A stretch of DNA of 64,000 nucleotides from Bog-375 sp049587755 (GCA_049587755.1 JBAVEN010000049.1:62001-126000); one strand, 5' to 3'; numbered from the stretch's first letter, positions 44,233-53,646 are shown. Notes: generated by a model not told the origin, from the sequence alone. Numbers and translations are program-made.

Positions 44233-45444
44233 TCAGCCAGCAAGATGCACTTGCAGAAGCGGCGGTATACTCCGGGTCCTCGAAGCCTTTCGATCTTCCA
44301 CCAGCAGCGCGGCAAAAACGAAGCCCACCGCCAGCGCCTGGCCCCACACCGGTTGGGACGATATCAGCAGCCAGGTAACCACGGGCGTGAGCAGCAGCGC
44401 GGCCCAGCCTCTTATCCAGAGCGGCCCTGGTTTGCTCAGCATCACCACTGCCAGCGGCATCAGCAAGGCGCAATCGTTGGCATAGCCATGATGCCCCAAC
44501 AGCAAGCCGCAAGCGGCCGCAGCGGCTCCCGCCACGCCGAGTTCGCCTGTATGGCGGCAGAGGCGCCACAGCAGAAGGATGAGCGCGGCGGCAGCAACCA
44601 CTTCAATGGCAGTTGAGCCCGGCAACCGGCAGGCTATGCCGCGCAGATTGGGCATGCGGCCATCCGCCACCGAAAAGATCGGCCTGCGCACGGTCTCCCA
44701 ATACCGCAGGGGCCACGCCAGACCTTCAATCGGAAAGCAGGCTGCCAGCAGGACCGCCACGGTCGCCGCGCCCGCCGCCAGCGTCTGCCAGCGTTTCTGT
44801 GCCAGCAGAAGCACGGCGATGCCCAACCCCAGGTGGTATTTCGAAAGGCACAGCGCGAAGGCCACGCCGGCCAGCCGCGGCTTCCCGCGCTCCAGCAGCA
44901 GAAGGCCGGCGGCGAACGCCGCCAGCCAAACCGGCGTGTCCTGGCCCAGCACGAGCAGGTAGCCGGCCGCAAGGGACCACGCCAGGGCCGCCATCATCAC
45001 CTTCCGGTTGACGCCGGGCCACATCCACGCGAACCCAACCAGCGCCACCGCTGAAACTGCCAGCCACAGAAAACGCGCCGGCAGGTAGCCAGCCCATGTC
45101 AGCGGTTTCATGCCGAACGATACCACCGGCAGGCGCCCGCAGGGAATCGGCGGCCCGTGATCCTTTTCCAAATGGCGCAGGGCGTCCCAGTCGTACAGAT
45201 GGCCGGTGCCCGCCAGGCGGCTGGCCGAGTAAAACTCATTGAAGTCGATGCCGCCGCCGGCCGCGCAGCTTATCGCCATACCCAGGTTCCAGAACACGCC
45301 AGGCAAACAAAAGACCGCCACTAGCACGACGGACGTTATCTGCCGCCTCCGGCTTCGGGGGCTGCTGGGCAGAGGCCCTGTCTCATTCCGCGGATTTTCC
45401 GTTTCCCACACCACAACTCGCTCGGCAATCCCAGCCCTTTTCAC
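44233..45444 (-). CDS. GT87/DUF2029-like membrane glycosyltransferase
   Basis: 403 aa, GTG start. Ten or so hydrophobic helices; the N-terminal periplasmic loop GGGIDFNEFYSASRLAGTGHLYD contains the D-F-x-x-[FY]Y motif of GT87 (DUF2029) mannosyltransferases, followed by LPVVSFGMKPLTWAGYLPAR. The family adds sugars from polyprenyl-phosphate donors outside the membrane. It is 71 bp upstream of the GT39-like gene on the same strand, a probable operon. Confidence 0.78.
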   Translation of the reverse strand: MKRAGIAERVVVWETENPRNETGPLPSSPRSRRRQITSVVLVAVFCLPGVFWNLGMAISCAAGGGIDFNEFYSASRLAGTGHLYDWDALRHLEKDHGPPIPCGRLPVVSFGMKPLTWAGYLPARFLWLAVSAVALVGFAWMWPGVNRKVMMAALAWSLAAGYLLVLGQDTPVWLAAFAAGLLLLERGKPRLAGVAFALCLSKYHLGLGIAVLLLAQKRWQTLAAGAATVAVLLAACFPIEGLAWPLRYWETVRRPIFSVADGRMPNLRGIACRLPGSTAIEVVAAAALILLLWRLCRHTGELGVAGAAAAACGLLLGHHGYANDCALLMPLAVVMLSKPGPLWIRGWAALLLTPVVTWLLISSQPVWGQALAVGFVFAALLVEDRKASRTRSIPPLLQVHLAG

Positions 45445-45529
45445 GGGTTCCTCAGCCGCAGGATACGAAACTCGGGCGCACCGGAAACAGTTGACCTTGG
45501 CTAGCGTGGCGTTGTCAACCGCCTGTGCC

Positions 45530-45841
45530 TCAACGCATCAGCACGGTGGCATAGATGACGCACAGGTTCCAGGCAACCACCAGCGCCACCCAGTAGTTCA
45601 CGATCACCACAACGCGCGGCCGTCGCCAGCGCACCGCCATCCCAACCAGACAGACCGCGATTATTTTTGAGATCAGCAGCGCCGCCATCGGTCCCACCTG
45701 CATCAGGCGTCCGATGAACATACTACCTTCCCGCGCGCCCACCCGCAGCCCAAGCAGTGTGGTCAGCATATCCAACAATTGCAGAAACACGAAGACAGCC
45801 AACGAGGGTGTGGGGAATTCTCTGCGCACGCGTAAGATCAT
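45530..45841 (-). CDS. Small membrane protein, DUF5658-like
   Basis: The longer frame is cut to MILRVRREFPTPSLAVFVFL (45841), where similarity to membrane proteins starts. 103 aa with three helices; LQLLDMLTTLLGLRVGAREG matches the LD-x-x-TT-x-x-G-x-x-E pattern of DUF5658. Function unknown. Lies 85 bp ahead of the glycosyltransferase pair on the same strand. Confidence 0.65.
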   Translation of the reverse strand: MILRVRREFPTPSLAVFVFLQLLDMLTTLLGLRVGAREGSMFIGRLMQVGPMAALLISKIIAVCLVGMAVRWRRPRVVVIVNYWVALVVAWNLCVIYATVLMR

Positions 45842-45944
45842 GGCGAAGCCGGCAAATGCGTACCCTCCGAGTCTGGCACGCGACGGTTCGCCCAGACCAT
45901 GTTGGCTTTGGATAATACCGCGGCGTAACTGATAGCATGAAAGC

Positions 45945-46754
45945 ATGTTGCAGCCGATTTGCTACGCCGCTCTCTTGGCCGCGCTACCGCTCGCCGGTTT
46001 GTGGGCCGCCGACAACCAGTTGACGACGGAGGAATCCGCGGCCGGGTGGACGCTGCTGTTCGACGGTCACGATTTCAGCCATTGGGAAGACCCAGCCAAA
46101 AAGTCGCCGCCGGGCGACTCCTTCGTCATCGAAGATGGCTGCTTGAAAGCGGTGGCGCACCCGCGGATCGTGGAGGATCTTTTCAGCCAGGAAAATTACG
46201 GCGACTTCGAGCTGCAGTGGGACTGGAAGATCTCGCCGGCCGGCAACAGCGGCCTCAAGTACCGCATCCAGGATCGCGTATTCTTGACCGGGCAGCCCTT
46301 CGCGCGGTTCGAGGACATGGTCAACCGGGCGCTGGCGAACCTGCCCGCCAGCCGCCCGAGCCGCGGCCAGGAGTACGTGGTCGGCTTCGAATACCAGATC
46401 ACCGACAACGGCCGCAATTCCGACGCGTTGCATGCCGGCCCGCGCCACCAAACGGCGGCGCTATACGACATTTTCCCTCCGCTCGCTGACCGCACTCTGC
46501 AGGTGGGCGAATTCAACCACTCGCGCCTGGTCGTGCGCGGGAAGCACATCGAGCACTGGATCAATGGCGACAAGGTTGTCGATGCCAGCTTGGACGCTCC
46601 CGAGGTGGCCCGCGCCATGACGAAGCGGTGGGGCGAAGGCTCGCGGGTATGGGAGCTGCTGGTAAAGCAGCCGCGCACGCGCTGCCCCATTTCGCTCCAG
46701 AATCACGGCGATGAAGCCTGGTTCAAGAACATCAAGATCCGCCCGCTCAATTAG
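45945..46754 (+). CDS. Secreted DUF1080 (3-keto-disaccharide hydrolase-type) protein
   Basis: 269 aa with a signal peptide (CYAALLAALPLAGLWAADN). DUF1080 marks run through it: GWTLLFDGHDFSHWEDP, ENYGDFELQWDWKISPAGNSGLKYR, EYQITDNG, GEFNHSRLVVRGKHIEHWINGDKVVD and a terminal IKIRPLN. The fold is a concanavalin-like jelly roll; characterised members act on 3-keto-glycosides. It is divergent from the DUF5658-like gene. Confidence 0.9.
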   Translation: MLQPICYAALLAALPLAGLWAADNQLTTEESAAGWTLLFDGHDFSHWEDPAKKSPPGDSFVIEDGCLKAVAHPRIVEDLFSQENYGDFELQWDWKISPAGNSGLKYRIQDRVFLTGQPFARFEDMVNRALANLPASRPSRGQEYVVGFEYQITDNGRNSDALHAGPRHQTAALYDIFPPLADRTLQVGEFNHSRLVVRGKHIEHWINGDKVVDASLDAPEVARAMTKRWGEGSRVWELLVKQPRTRCPISLQNHGDEAWFKNIKIRPLN

Positions 46755-46772
46755 CGGTGCACGCGCCGGCCG

Positions 46773-46799
46773 TTCGGAGCCGCGAGCGTTAGCGAGCGG
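46773..46799 (-). repeat. Dispersed repeat copy, inverted
   Basis: Read on the minus strand: CCGCTCGCTAACGCTCGCGG then CTCCGAA, the same consensus as the copies at 9476 and 11568, placed 19 bp after the DUF1080 stop. Confidence 0.6.
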
Positions 46800-47155
46800 G
46801 TTCGTGGTGACACTAAATCTCGCGGCCGCGGCGCTGGTTCTCAAAATCGCGGAGGCTCATGGTCAGCGCAGAATAACTTCATATTGTCTGACGCACAAAT
46901 GTGGCGCCCGCCTGCACGGCACACCCAGCCGGAACTTTAGCGGCGATTCCATCTTCGAGCGGCGCCATCTCTCACCGGCCCTGACCAGCGTCCGCCCGCA
47001 TCGGCGGACTACGTGCATTATCCCCAGGCGTGCCCCGTCTGGCGCGCTTAAGTGGTTCGAATCGGGAAGGTTGCCCGTCCTCTGGTTGTGCGAAATCCGC
47101 ACACGCGTGTGGCCGCTGGGCGACACTCCGGGCGATCACGCCGCGAGCTAGCGCT

Positions 47156-47164
47156 TGCTATAAT
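47156..47164 (+). promoter_or_regulatory. Extended -10 promoter before the NHL/TIGR03437 gene
   Basis: TGCTATAAT, in context CTTGCTATAATCGG, about 45 nt before the ATG at 47209; nearly the same 14-mer precedes the M16 protease at 37161. Confidence 0.55.
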
Positions 47165-47208
47165 CGGAGCTTACCAGTGCCAGCGAGACGCGTCCTCAGA
47201 CATTGCTC

Positions 47209-50022
47209 ATGAAGTGTATTCCGGTAATCATCTTCTGCTCGGCGGCCTTATACGCCGCCGATTTCGTGAACGGGCAGGCCGCCCGCGCCGTCATCGGCCA
47301 GGTAACGTTCACCACCGCCGACCCCAATTCCAGCAACACGGTGATCGGCGCGGCTAACGGCATCGCATTCGCGGCCAACACCCTTTTCGTGGCGGATTCC
47401 AATATTATGGGAGCCGCGCCGGTCAACAACCGCGTGCTGATGTTCCAGAACATCTCCAGTCAACTGCCCGAACCGGACGCCGAACTGCCCTACCTGACCC
47501 CGTGCCCGGTCTGCGTGGGGACCGCAACCCTGGTGCTGGGCCAGCCGGATTTCATTACCAACACGATCAATACCGTTGCCAGCCAGAATAATTTGGACCT
47601 GCCATCGGCAGTGGCATCCGATGGCGTCCACCTGGTGGTGGCGGACACGTACCACAACCGCGTGCTGATCTGGAATCACTTGCCCACTTACAGCGATGCT
47701 CCGGCGGACGTGGTGGTGGGGCAGTCGAATTTCACCAACTGGCAGTCGCTGGCCTTGACTACACCACCGACCGCGGCATCGCTGCGCGGGCCGCAGGGCG
47801 TGTGGATCCAAAACGGCAAGCTGTTCGTCGCGGATACGCAGAACAACCGGGTGCTGATCTGGAATTCCATCCCCACCACCAGCGGCAAAGCGGCCGACGT
47901 CGTGGTGGGTTTTCCCAACTTCACCACCTATGACGCAAACGCCGTGGCGAACCAGTCCACCAGCGCCACCGCCTCCAACATGCTGGACCCGGTCTCGGTC
48001 ACTTCCGATGGCACGCACATGTTCGTTGCCGACCTTGGTTACAACCGGGTGCTGATCTGGAATTCGATACCCAGCAGCAACGGCGTAGCGGCCGATGTGG
48101 AGATCGGCCAGCCGGACATGATCAGTTCCGTGGCGGATAACGCCTACAGCGGGACTGCGGCGACCACGGCCGGATCCACCGACGTGGAAACTCCGGTGCT
48201 TTGCACCGTAGCGAACGGCACGGATGCCAACAATGCCCCTACCTATCCTGGTTCCTGCAGTTACACCCTGAACTTTCCGCGCTTTGCGCTCTCCGACGGC
48301 ACGCGGCTGTTTGTCGCCGATGGCGGCAACGATCGCGTGCTGGAGTACCAGCAGATTCCGGACAAGGACGCCCTCGCCGCCGATATCATTCTCGGCCAGC
48401 AGGGCGGCACCATCGATCAGGCAAGCAACGCAACCGATTCCATGAACACGCCCACCTCGCTGGCGTGGGATGGGACGAGCCTTTACGTGGCGGATCCGTA
48501 TAACCGGCGCATCAACGTCTACACCCCCATGCCCGTCACGCTCCCCTACCAGGCGGTGGTAAACGCCGCCAACGTGAGCGTCACCGCCAGCGGAACAATC
48601 ACCTTCGGCGGCGCTATCCACGATGGCGACATCCTGACCGTCACCACCGGTTGCGGGGGCCAGGGGTGCATATCGACGAACACGGAAACTTACACCTACG
48701 AGGTGGGGATTACCGACTCCATTGCGGACGTGATCCATAGCGTTGTCGCGGAGATGAATGCGAGCAACAAGGGCGACGGCGATCCGAACGTGACCGCTGC
48801 CGCGGACACCGGCGATTCCCAGGTGGTACTCACCTCCAAGATTCCCGGACCGAACGGCAACAGCATTACCTATTCGACGAGCACCTCGACCGGCGCCCAA
48901 CTCATGGCCAGCGTTGCCAACGATGGCACCCTATCCGGCGGCGGAGGAGCGGCCAATGTCGGGCCCGGAACGATCGTCACCATCAACTCCGACCCGAGGT
49001 ATACGTTCGGCCCCAACACGGTCGCGGCCGACATGTCGCAGCCGACGTTGCCCACCGAATTGGGCGGCGTGGAAGTGTATTTCAACGGCATCCAGTCGCC
49101 GCTGTACTACGTTTCCCCGACGCAAATCAACGCTCAAATCCCGTGGGAAATCCCCATCACCACCACCTTAACCACCAACCTCAACAGCATCAACGCCTAT
49201 GTGCGCTCGCTGATGAGCGACGGCAGCATTCAGGTCACCTCACCGGTGGCGGTGTCCATCGTGCCCGCCAACCCGGGCATATTCTCGACGTCGGACAATC
49301 CGCGGATCGCGCAGGCCTATCACGCCCTCAGCCAGGCGCATGGCGTGGTCTCGGTTGACGGCACGGCCGCAGGCGGAGACACCGAAACCGTCACCATAGG
49401 CAGCCGTAGCTACAATTACACTACGGCGCCCGGCGATACCCTGGATTCCATCCGCGACAACATGGTGGCCTTGATCAACACCGATCCGCAAGTCACCGCT
49501 TACGCAGCCACGGACTTCGACCGCATTGTCCTGCTGGCCCGCGTGGCAGGTCCCGATGGCGACGGTATCGTCTACACCGCCAGCGCATCGAGTGGGGCGA
49601 GCACGACCATGACCCCCTTTGGCACCGCCCTGTGCTGCGCCAATATCAAGGGCGCCCCGGTCACACCGCAGAACCCGGCTTCCGCGGGCGAGATCATCGA
49701 CGTTTACGCTACCGGCCTGGGACTGCCTATCGTCACCCCCCTGAACCAGGGCCTGATCACGACGGGATCGATTTACCCCATCGGTGCGCCGCCGACGGCG
49801 CAACCCGACACCCCGTGCTGTTTTGTTTCCGCCATAGCCGGCGGCACGTCCGCCGATGTGCTGACCTCCACCTTGATGCCGGGCACCTTCGGCGATTTCC
49901 TGGTGGAATTGCACCTCAACGAGAGCCTGCCCACCAAGTGGGACACGGTCCTCACCGTCGCCCAGGCCGATTTCGTCAGCTACCCGGTGACAATTCAAGT
50001 GCAGGGTCCGACCGGCCAATAA
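47209..50022 (+). CDS. Secreted NHL-type beta-propeller with interrupted TIGR03437 C-terminal domain
   Basis: 937 aa with a signal peptide (CIPVIIFCSAALYAADF). Residues ~20-440 are beta-propeller blades with the repeated core FVAD-x-x-NNRVLIWNSIP (five or more). From ~445 a TIGR03437 (Solibacter C-terminal) domain begins (YQAVVNAANV), resumes at VGPGTIVTINSD, and shows the diagnostic YFNGIQSPLYYVSPTQINAQIPWE. It is interrupted twice by related ~100-residue modules (about 461-580 and 710-808), both containing a Y-x-Y ... PGP[N/D]G[N/D]-x-I-x-Y-[ST] pattern. Likely displayed at the cell surface; ligand unknown. Confidence 0.85.
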   Translation: MKCIPVIIFCSAALYAADFVNGQAARAVIGQVTFTTADPNSSNTVIGAANGIAFAANTLFVADSNIMGAAPVNNRVLMFQNISSQLPEPDAELPYLTPCPVCVGTATLVLGQPDFITNTINTVASQNNLDLPSAVASDGVHLVVADTYHNRVLIWNHLPTYSDAPADVVVGQSNFTNWQSLALTTPPTAASLRGPQGVWIQNGKLFVADTQNNRVLIWNSIPTTSGKAADVVVGFPNFTTYDANAVANQSTSATASNMLDPVSVTSDGTHMFVADLGYNRVLIWNSIPSSNGVAADVEIGQPDMISSVADNAYSGTAATTAGSTDVETPVLCTVANGTDANNAPTYPGSCSYTLNFPRFALSDGTRLFVADGGNDRVLEYQQIPDKDALAADIILGQQGGTIDQASNATDSMNTPTSLAWDGTSLYVADPYNRRINVYTPMPVTLPYQAVVNAANVSVTASGTITFGGAIHDGDILTVTTGCGGQGCISTNTETYTYEVGITDSIADVIHSVVAEMNASNKGDGDPNVTAAADTGDSQVVLTSKIPGPNGNSITYSTSTSTGAQLMASVANDGTLSGGGGAANVGPGTIVTINSDPRYTFGPNTVAADMSQPTLPTELGGVEVYFNGIQSPLYYVSPTQINAQIPWEIPITTTLTTNLNSINAYVRSLMSDGSIQVTSPVAVSIVPANPGIFSTSDNPRIAQAYHALSQAHGVVSVDGTAAGGDTETVTIGSRSYNYTTAPGDTLDSIRDNMVALINTDPQVTAYAATDFDRIVLLARVAGPDGDGIVYTASASSGASTTMTPFGTALCCANIKGAPVTPQNPASAGEIIDVYATGLGLPIVTPLNQGLITTGSIYPIGAPPTAQPDTPCCFVSAIAGGTSADVLTSTLMPGTFGDFLVELHLNESLPTKWDTVLTVAQADFVSYPVTIQVQGPTGQ

Positions 50023-50105
50023 GCGCGGCGCGGGCAGTCTTGCCGCCGTGCTCAGAGGCATCCCGGCACTTTGTTGATGCGCGCGCCGCGCACGAAACGC
50101 GAGTC

Positions 50106-50705
50106 TCAACCGTACAGCTTTCGCACCTGATCGCGCACTGCGGGCGGCACCAGGTGCTCCCAGGCGGCTCCGGCGGCAATCCGCCGCCTCACCTCCGAGG
50201 CTGACACATGGTCAAACTCGCCATCCAAGTCCAGCCGGCCGATGGCGTGCGCGAGCTTTGGCGGCGCAGCGTACTCACCGCGGCGCGCCGCCACCAGCAA
50301 ACCAAATTCCCGAAGCATTTCTTCGATGGCGCCGGGCATGCCGTAGTCCCAATCAACGATGCGCTCCGCGGCGTCGCGCCCGCATAACATCGAGACGCGC
50401 ACGGTACCCCCATATGCGGCGCGGCACTCCCGCGCGATCTCGATGAAGAGACCCCCCTCCGCGGAAGCCACGGAGAAGGAGGGCGAACCGACGGCCAGCG
50501 CCAGCAACAAGGCCGCGCGTGCCTCGAACCCGGCGCCCGTATATTCCTTGTGCGGAAAGTGTCGCGGTAGCACGAATACCACCTCGTCCACCTGGGACAG
50601 GGCTGCACGCGCCAGCGCCAGATGCGCCACGGTGACGGGGTTGAAGGCGCCCGGCAGAATGCCTATATGCAAAGGCTGGCCTGGCGCGCGGTGTAGAAAC
50701 TGCAC
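50106..50705 (-). CDS. NadD-like nicotinate-nucleotide adenylyltransferase
   Basis: Start put at GTG 50705; the longer frame begins with TTG and is unlike the family. 199 aa. LHIGILPGAFNPVTVAHLAL carries the nucleotidyltransferase (G-x-FNP-x-T-x-x-HL) motif, and SASEVRRRIAAG matches the I-S-S-T-x-I-R motif at the end. Core NadD residues in between (LPRHFPHKEYTGAGFEAR) are recognisable but divergent, so another nucleotide-transfer role is possible. Convergent with the NHL gene. Confidence 0.72.
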   Translation of the reverse strand: MQFLHRAPGQPLHIGILPGAFNPVTVAHLALARAALSQVDEVVFVLPRHFPHKEYTGAGFEARAALLLALAVGSPSFSVASAEGGLFIEIARECRAAYGGTVRVSMLCGRDAAERIVDWDYGMPGAIEEMLREFGLLVAARRGEYAAPPKLAHAIGRLDLDGEFDHVSASEVRRRIAAGAAWEHLVPPAVRDQVRKLYG

Positions 50706-50841
50706 TCGGGGTTCGCTTTCTCCCGAAGATAACACGGTGCGGTTGCGCCACAAGCCCCAAATCTAATGGGCGCGCGCCTTGGTGCTGTGTAACTTCGCGC
50801 ACGTCTGCGTCAGATTGGCAGTTGCGCATCGCAAAAACACG

Positions 50842-50869
50842 AAGGGCGCGGGATGTTCCCGCGCCCCTT
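50842..50869 (-). terminator. Rho-independent terminator of the DksA-like gene
   Basis: GGGCGCGGGA (50844-50853) pairs with TCCCGCGCCC (50857-50866), extended by AA/TT pairs at the base; on the minus strand CGTGTTTTT follows. It ends the DksA-like message 40 bp past its stop. Confidence 0.8.
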
Positions 50870-50907
50870 GTGCAGACACCAGAACCAGGACGTTGAACCG
50901 GTGAACT

Positions 50908-51297
50908 TTATGCCGCGTCGGCCAGAAACTCGTCTGCCGGGTCGCCGGGCTCGGCTTCGAATTCGTGACGGTCGGCAGCTTCCTGGCACGTAATGCAGTA
51001 CTTCGTCCAAGGCACTGCGTCCAGACGCTTCGGCTTGATCTCCTCTTCGCAATGCAAACAGGTTCCGTAGCTTCCGTCGGCAACGCGCGCCAGAGCGCTA
51101 TTCACCTGGCGCAGCAGACTGGACTCACGATCCAGCGTGCGAATCGCGAACTCGCGTTCCCCCGCGAGTTGCACCTCATCGAGCGCATCCGGCGTCTTTT
51201 CGATCGCAATCTCGTCGCGCTTCCGCAGCCCAGCCGCCAGCTCCGCCCGCTTCGTTTCCAGCACCCTTCGATATTTTTCCAACTCTGTCCTGTTCAT
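50908..51297 (-). CDS. DksA/TraR-family zinc-finger protein
   Basis: ATG at 51297 is preceded by GGGAGAAGGACC. 129 aa: a long coiled coil (RTELEKYRRVLETKRAELAA ... REFAIRTLDRESSLLRQVN) and a four-Cys zinc finger CLHCEEEIKPKRLDAVPWTK-YC-x-x-C. DksA proteins enter the RNA polymerase secondary channel and, with ppGpp, retune transcription. The coiled-coil tip has acidic residues (TPDALDEV), as needed for that activity. A strong terminator follows the gene. Confidence 0.9.
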   Translation of the reverse strand: MNRTELEKYRRVLETKRAELAAGLRKRDEIAIEKTPDALDEVQLAGEREFAIRTLDRESSLLRQVNSALARVADGSYGTCLHCEEEIKPKRLDAVPWTKYCITCQEAADRHEFEAEPGDPADEFLADAA

Positions 51298-52014
51298 GGT
51301 CCTTCTCCCTTCGGCCAACGGTTTATTTCTTTTGATTTCTTTCCCTTGGCCTCTCTCCAGCAGTACCTGTATAGACGGCAAATGCCGCCAAAAGTTTCAT
51401 CGGGGCCACCCCCCTCGTTAGGGCTATTGCCCGAGTCGCCACCCCAGTGGCGGCCAGGTGAGTCCGTACAGAGCAACCCAAATGCCAAATCGGCCTGCGA
51501 TCCTTTCCGCCCGAGTAAACGACGCAATCGCACCAGTTCTCTATCGGCGGAATCCAAAAAACCTTCAGTGGCTGTGAATGGGGAATCGGCCTGCAAAAAC
51601 TTCCGCGCCCGGCCCGTGCTGCCACGGCTCAACCGGCCCAACAGCGGCACACTCCCGTGCCTATGCAGCGGCGCAGCGGAGCGCCCCAAGCGGTTCAACC
51701 CTTCATTTTCTCAACGGATTGGCGCCAGCTCACGGGCGCTGCCCTCGCCGTCCCGCTGGCCGGAGCCGCCAGCATGGACCGGCTCTCGCATCCCTGCGCG
51801 CTTACCGAGACCGCGCTTCACAATTGGATGCGGAAGCCCGCCCGCGGATTCAGTATACACCCGGTTGCAACTATTCCGCGCTCTCTCCGACCGGCGTTCC
51901 TTCAGGACGGCGCTTGTCGCTCCTGGCCGTGCGCATCTATCCCAGAGCGGCACCTCCAGCCGCGTCTTACAATATTTACTTCAACTCCGACCGAAATTGA
52001 CGCCTCGCCAGGAA
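51298..52014. other. 717-bp intergenic region, no supported gene
   Basis: It separates the divergent dksA-like and glycosyltransferase genes. On the minus strand a TATACA near 51370 could be the dksA-like -10. Frames that cross it are rich in Arg, Pro and Ser on both strands, without a usable ribosome site. I see no repeat-family copy or tRNA. An RNA gene or decayed gene cannot be excluded. Confidence 0.5.
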
Positions 52015-53646
52015 ATGATAGTGCGCTATCAAACCGAAATTCGCCAGCGAATTTGCGCCGCCGCCGCCATCGCATTTTTCCTGTTGTCGGGAATGGCCTT
52101 TATCGGCAGCCTTGGCATCGAAGCGGATGAGGCTTTGCCGGCGGGCCCGCTTTATCAGCCCAAGTATTGGTATTACGCCTTCCACCTCGGCCACGCCCGC
52201 ATCCCGCTGATGCACATGAGCTATCTGGGCACACTCAAGACGTGGCTCTGGCGTCCCATCTTCCACCTTTGGGGTACCGGCGTCTGGCCGCTGCGCTTCC
52301 CCGCCCTACTGGCCGGAGCCGCAAGCATCTGGATCTTCTACCGATTCCTGCGCTTGACGGTGGGTGCCCGCGCGGCGGTCATTGGATGCGTCATTCTGGC
52401 CGCCGATTCGCAGTATCTGCTGACGACGACTTTCGACTGGGGCCCGGTGGCACTGCAGCACCTGTTGATCGGCGCCGGCCTGCTGCTGGTGGTGAAGTTC
52501 CACCGCTCGACGAACACTTTCTGGCTGGCCGCGGGCTTTTTCCTTTTTGGCCTGGCGGTTTGGGACAAAATGCTGGCTGGCTGGATGCTCTCCGGGCTGG
52601 CGATTGCCGCCATGGCAACTGTACCGCGCGAATTCCGCGCGGCATGGAGCGGACGGCGCCTGGCCATTGCCTCGCTCGCTTTCCTCGCCGGCGCCTGGCC
52701 CCTGGCGCTCTCCGGCATCCACGACCATTTCGCGGTGCTGCGCGAGAACGCCGGACGCACCGCGGTCGACTTGCACGGCAAGATCACCATCCTCCAGCGC
52801 ACCATCGATGGCGAAGGACTCTTCGGTTACATGTTCGCCGAGGACGACCAAACACCCGCCCCGCGTGCCGCCGCCAACCTGGCCGAGCGCCTCAGCGCCG
52901 GAATCTCGCAGCGCTTCGGCCATCCGCGGCGCAGCCTGCAGCTTTATGCCTGCCTGTTGGCACTGCTGCTGGCGCCGCTGGCGCGCGGCCGGGACCTGCG
53001 GGCCATCTTGTTCGCGCTCATCGCCATGGCGGTCGCCTGGATCGAGATGGCCACTACACCTTCGGCCGGCGGCAGCGTCCATCACACCATTCTGCTGTGG
53101 CCGCTGCCAGCGATGATCATGGCCGTCTCTTTCGCCGCGGCGTCGCGCCGTCTCGGCCGTGCCGGCATTCCGGCAGTTGCCGTAATATTGGCTCTGCTGG
53201 TCGCTTCCGACATTCTGGTCACCAACGAATACTTCTGGAAATCCGTCCGCAACGGCGGCGCCCGTGCCTGGAGCGACGCCATCTTTCCCCTATCCGCCGA
53301 TTTGATGACGATGCATCCGGCCGCCGTCTATTGTGCCGACTGGAACATCCTCGAGAACCTGCGGCTGATCGACCGGGGCGCGCTCCCGCTGCGCGTCGGC
53401 ATGGACCCGGCCCCCGCGCCGGACATGAGCCCGGCCAGCCGCCAGTGGCTGCTCGGCATGATCGCTGCGCCGGACGCCGTTTGGGTGACGCACGTGCCGG
53501 ATATGGAGTTCTTCCCAGACGTTCGTCCGAAGCTCGACGGTTTCGCCGCGGCTGCCGGTTTCGATCACCGGTTGCTCGCCGTCATCCGCGACGCGCACGG
53601 CCGCCCGACCTTTGAGTTATATCGTTTTCAAAAGCAGGCGCCGTAG
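52015..53646 (+). CDS. GT39/ArnT-like membrane glycosyltransferase
   Basis: ATG at 52015 follows CCAGGAA. 543 aa with a first helix (AAAAIAFFLLSGMAFIGSLG) and the outside loop IEADEALPAGPLYQPKYWYY holding the D-E pair of the GT39/ArnT (PMT_2) family. Ten further helices, then a ~150-residue C-terminal outside domain (PAAVYCADWNILENLRLIDR...). It should transfer a sugar from a polyprenyl phosphate to an envelope acceptor. Monocistronic. Confidence 0.78.
   Translation: MIVRYQTEIRQRICAAAAIAFFLLSGMAFIGSLGIEADEALPAGPLYQPKYWYYAFHLGHARIPLMHMSYLGTLKTWLWRPIFHLWGTGVWPLRFPALLAGAASIWIFYRFLRLTVGARAAVIGCVILAADSQYLLTTTFDWGPVALQHLLIGAGLLLVVKFHRSTNTFWLAAGFFLFGLAVWDKMLAGWMLSGLAIAAMATVPREFRAAWSGRRLAIASLAFLAGAWPLALSGIHDHFAVLRENAGRTAVDLHGKITILQRTIDGEGLFGYMFAEDDQTPAPRAAANLAERLSAGISQRFGHPRRSLQLYACLLALLLAPLARGRDLRAILFALIAMAVAWIEMATTPSAGGSVHHTILLWPLPAMIMAVSFAAASRRLGRAGIPAVAVILALLVASDILVTNEYFWKSVRNGGARAWSDAIFPLSADLMTMHPAAVYCADWNILENLRLIDRGALPLRVGMDPAPAPDMSPASRQWLLGMIAAPDAVWVTHVPDMEFFPDVRPKLDGFAAAAGFDHRLLAVIRDAHGRPTFELYRFQKQAP

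Larger units (their letters stand above)
46755..47208. other. 454-bp intergenic region
   Basis: Contains an inverted copy of the dispersed repeat (46773-46799) and, at its right end, an extended -10 promoter. A GGTTCGAATC at 47054 lacks any tRNA stem. No gene is supported. Confidence 0.55.

Noticed and set aside
47050..47064. GGTTCGAATC resembling a tRNA T-loop
   Set aside because: The flanking bases cannot form a 5-bp T-stem, and no acceptor or anticodon arm is present.
47248..48900. 550-codon minus-strand ORF opposite the NHL protein
   Set aside because: Low-complexity Gly/Arg/Val shadow frame; the sense frame has repeated propeller blades.
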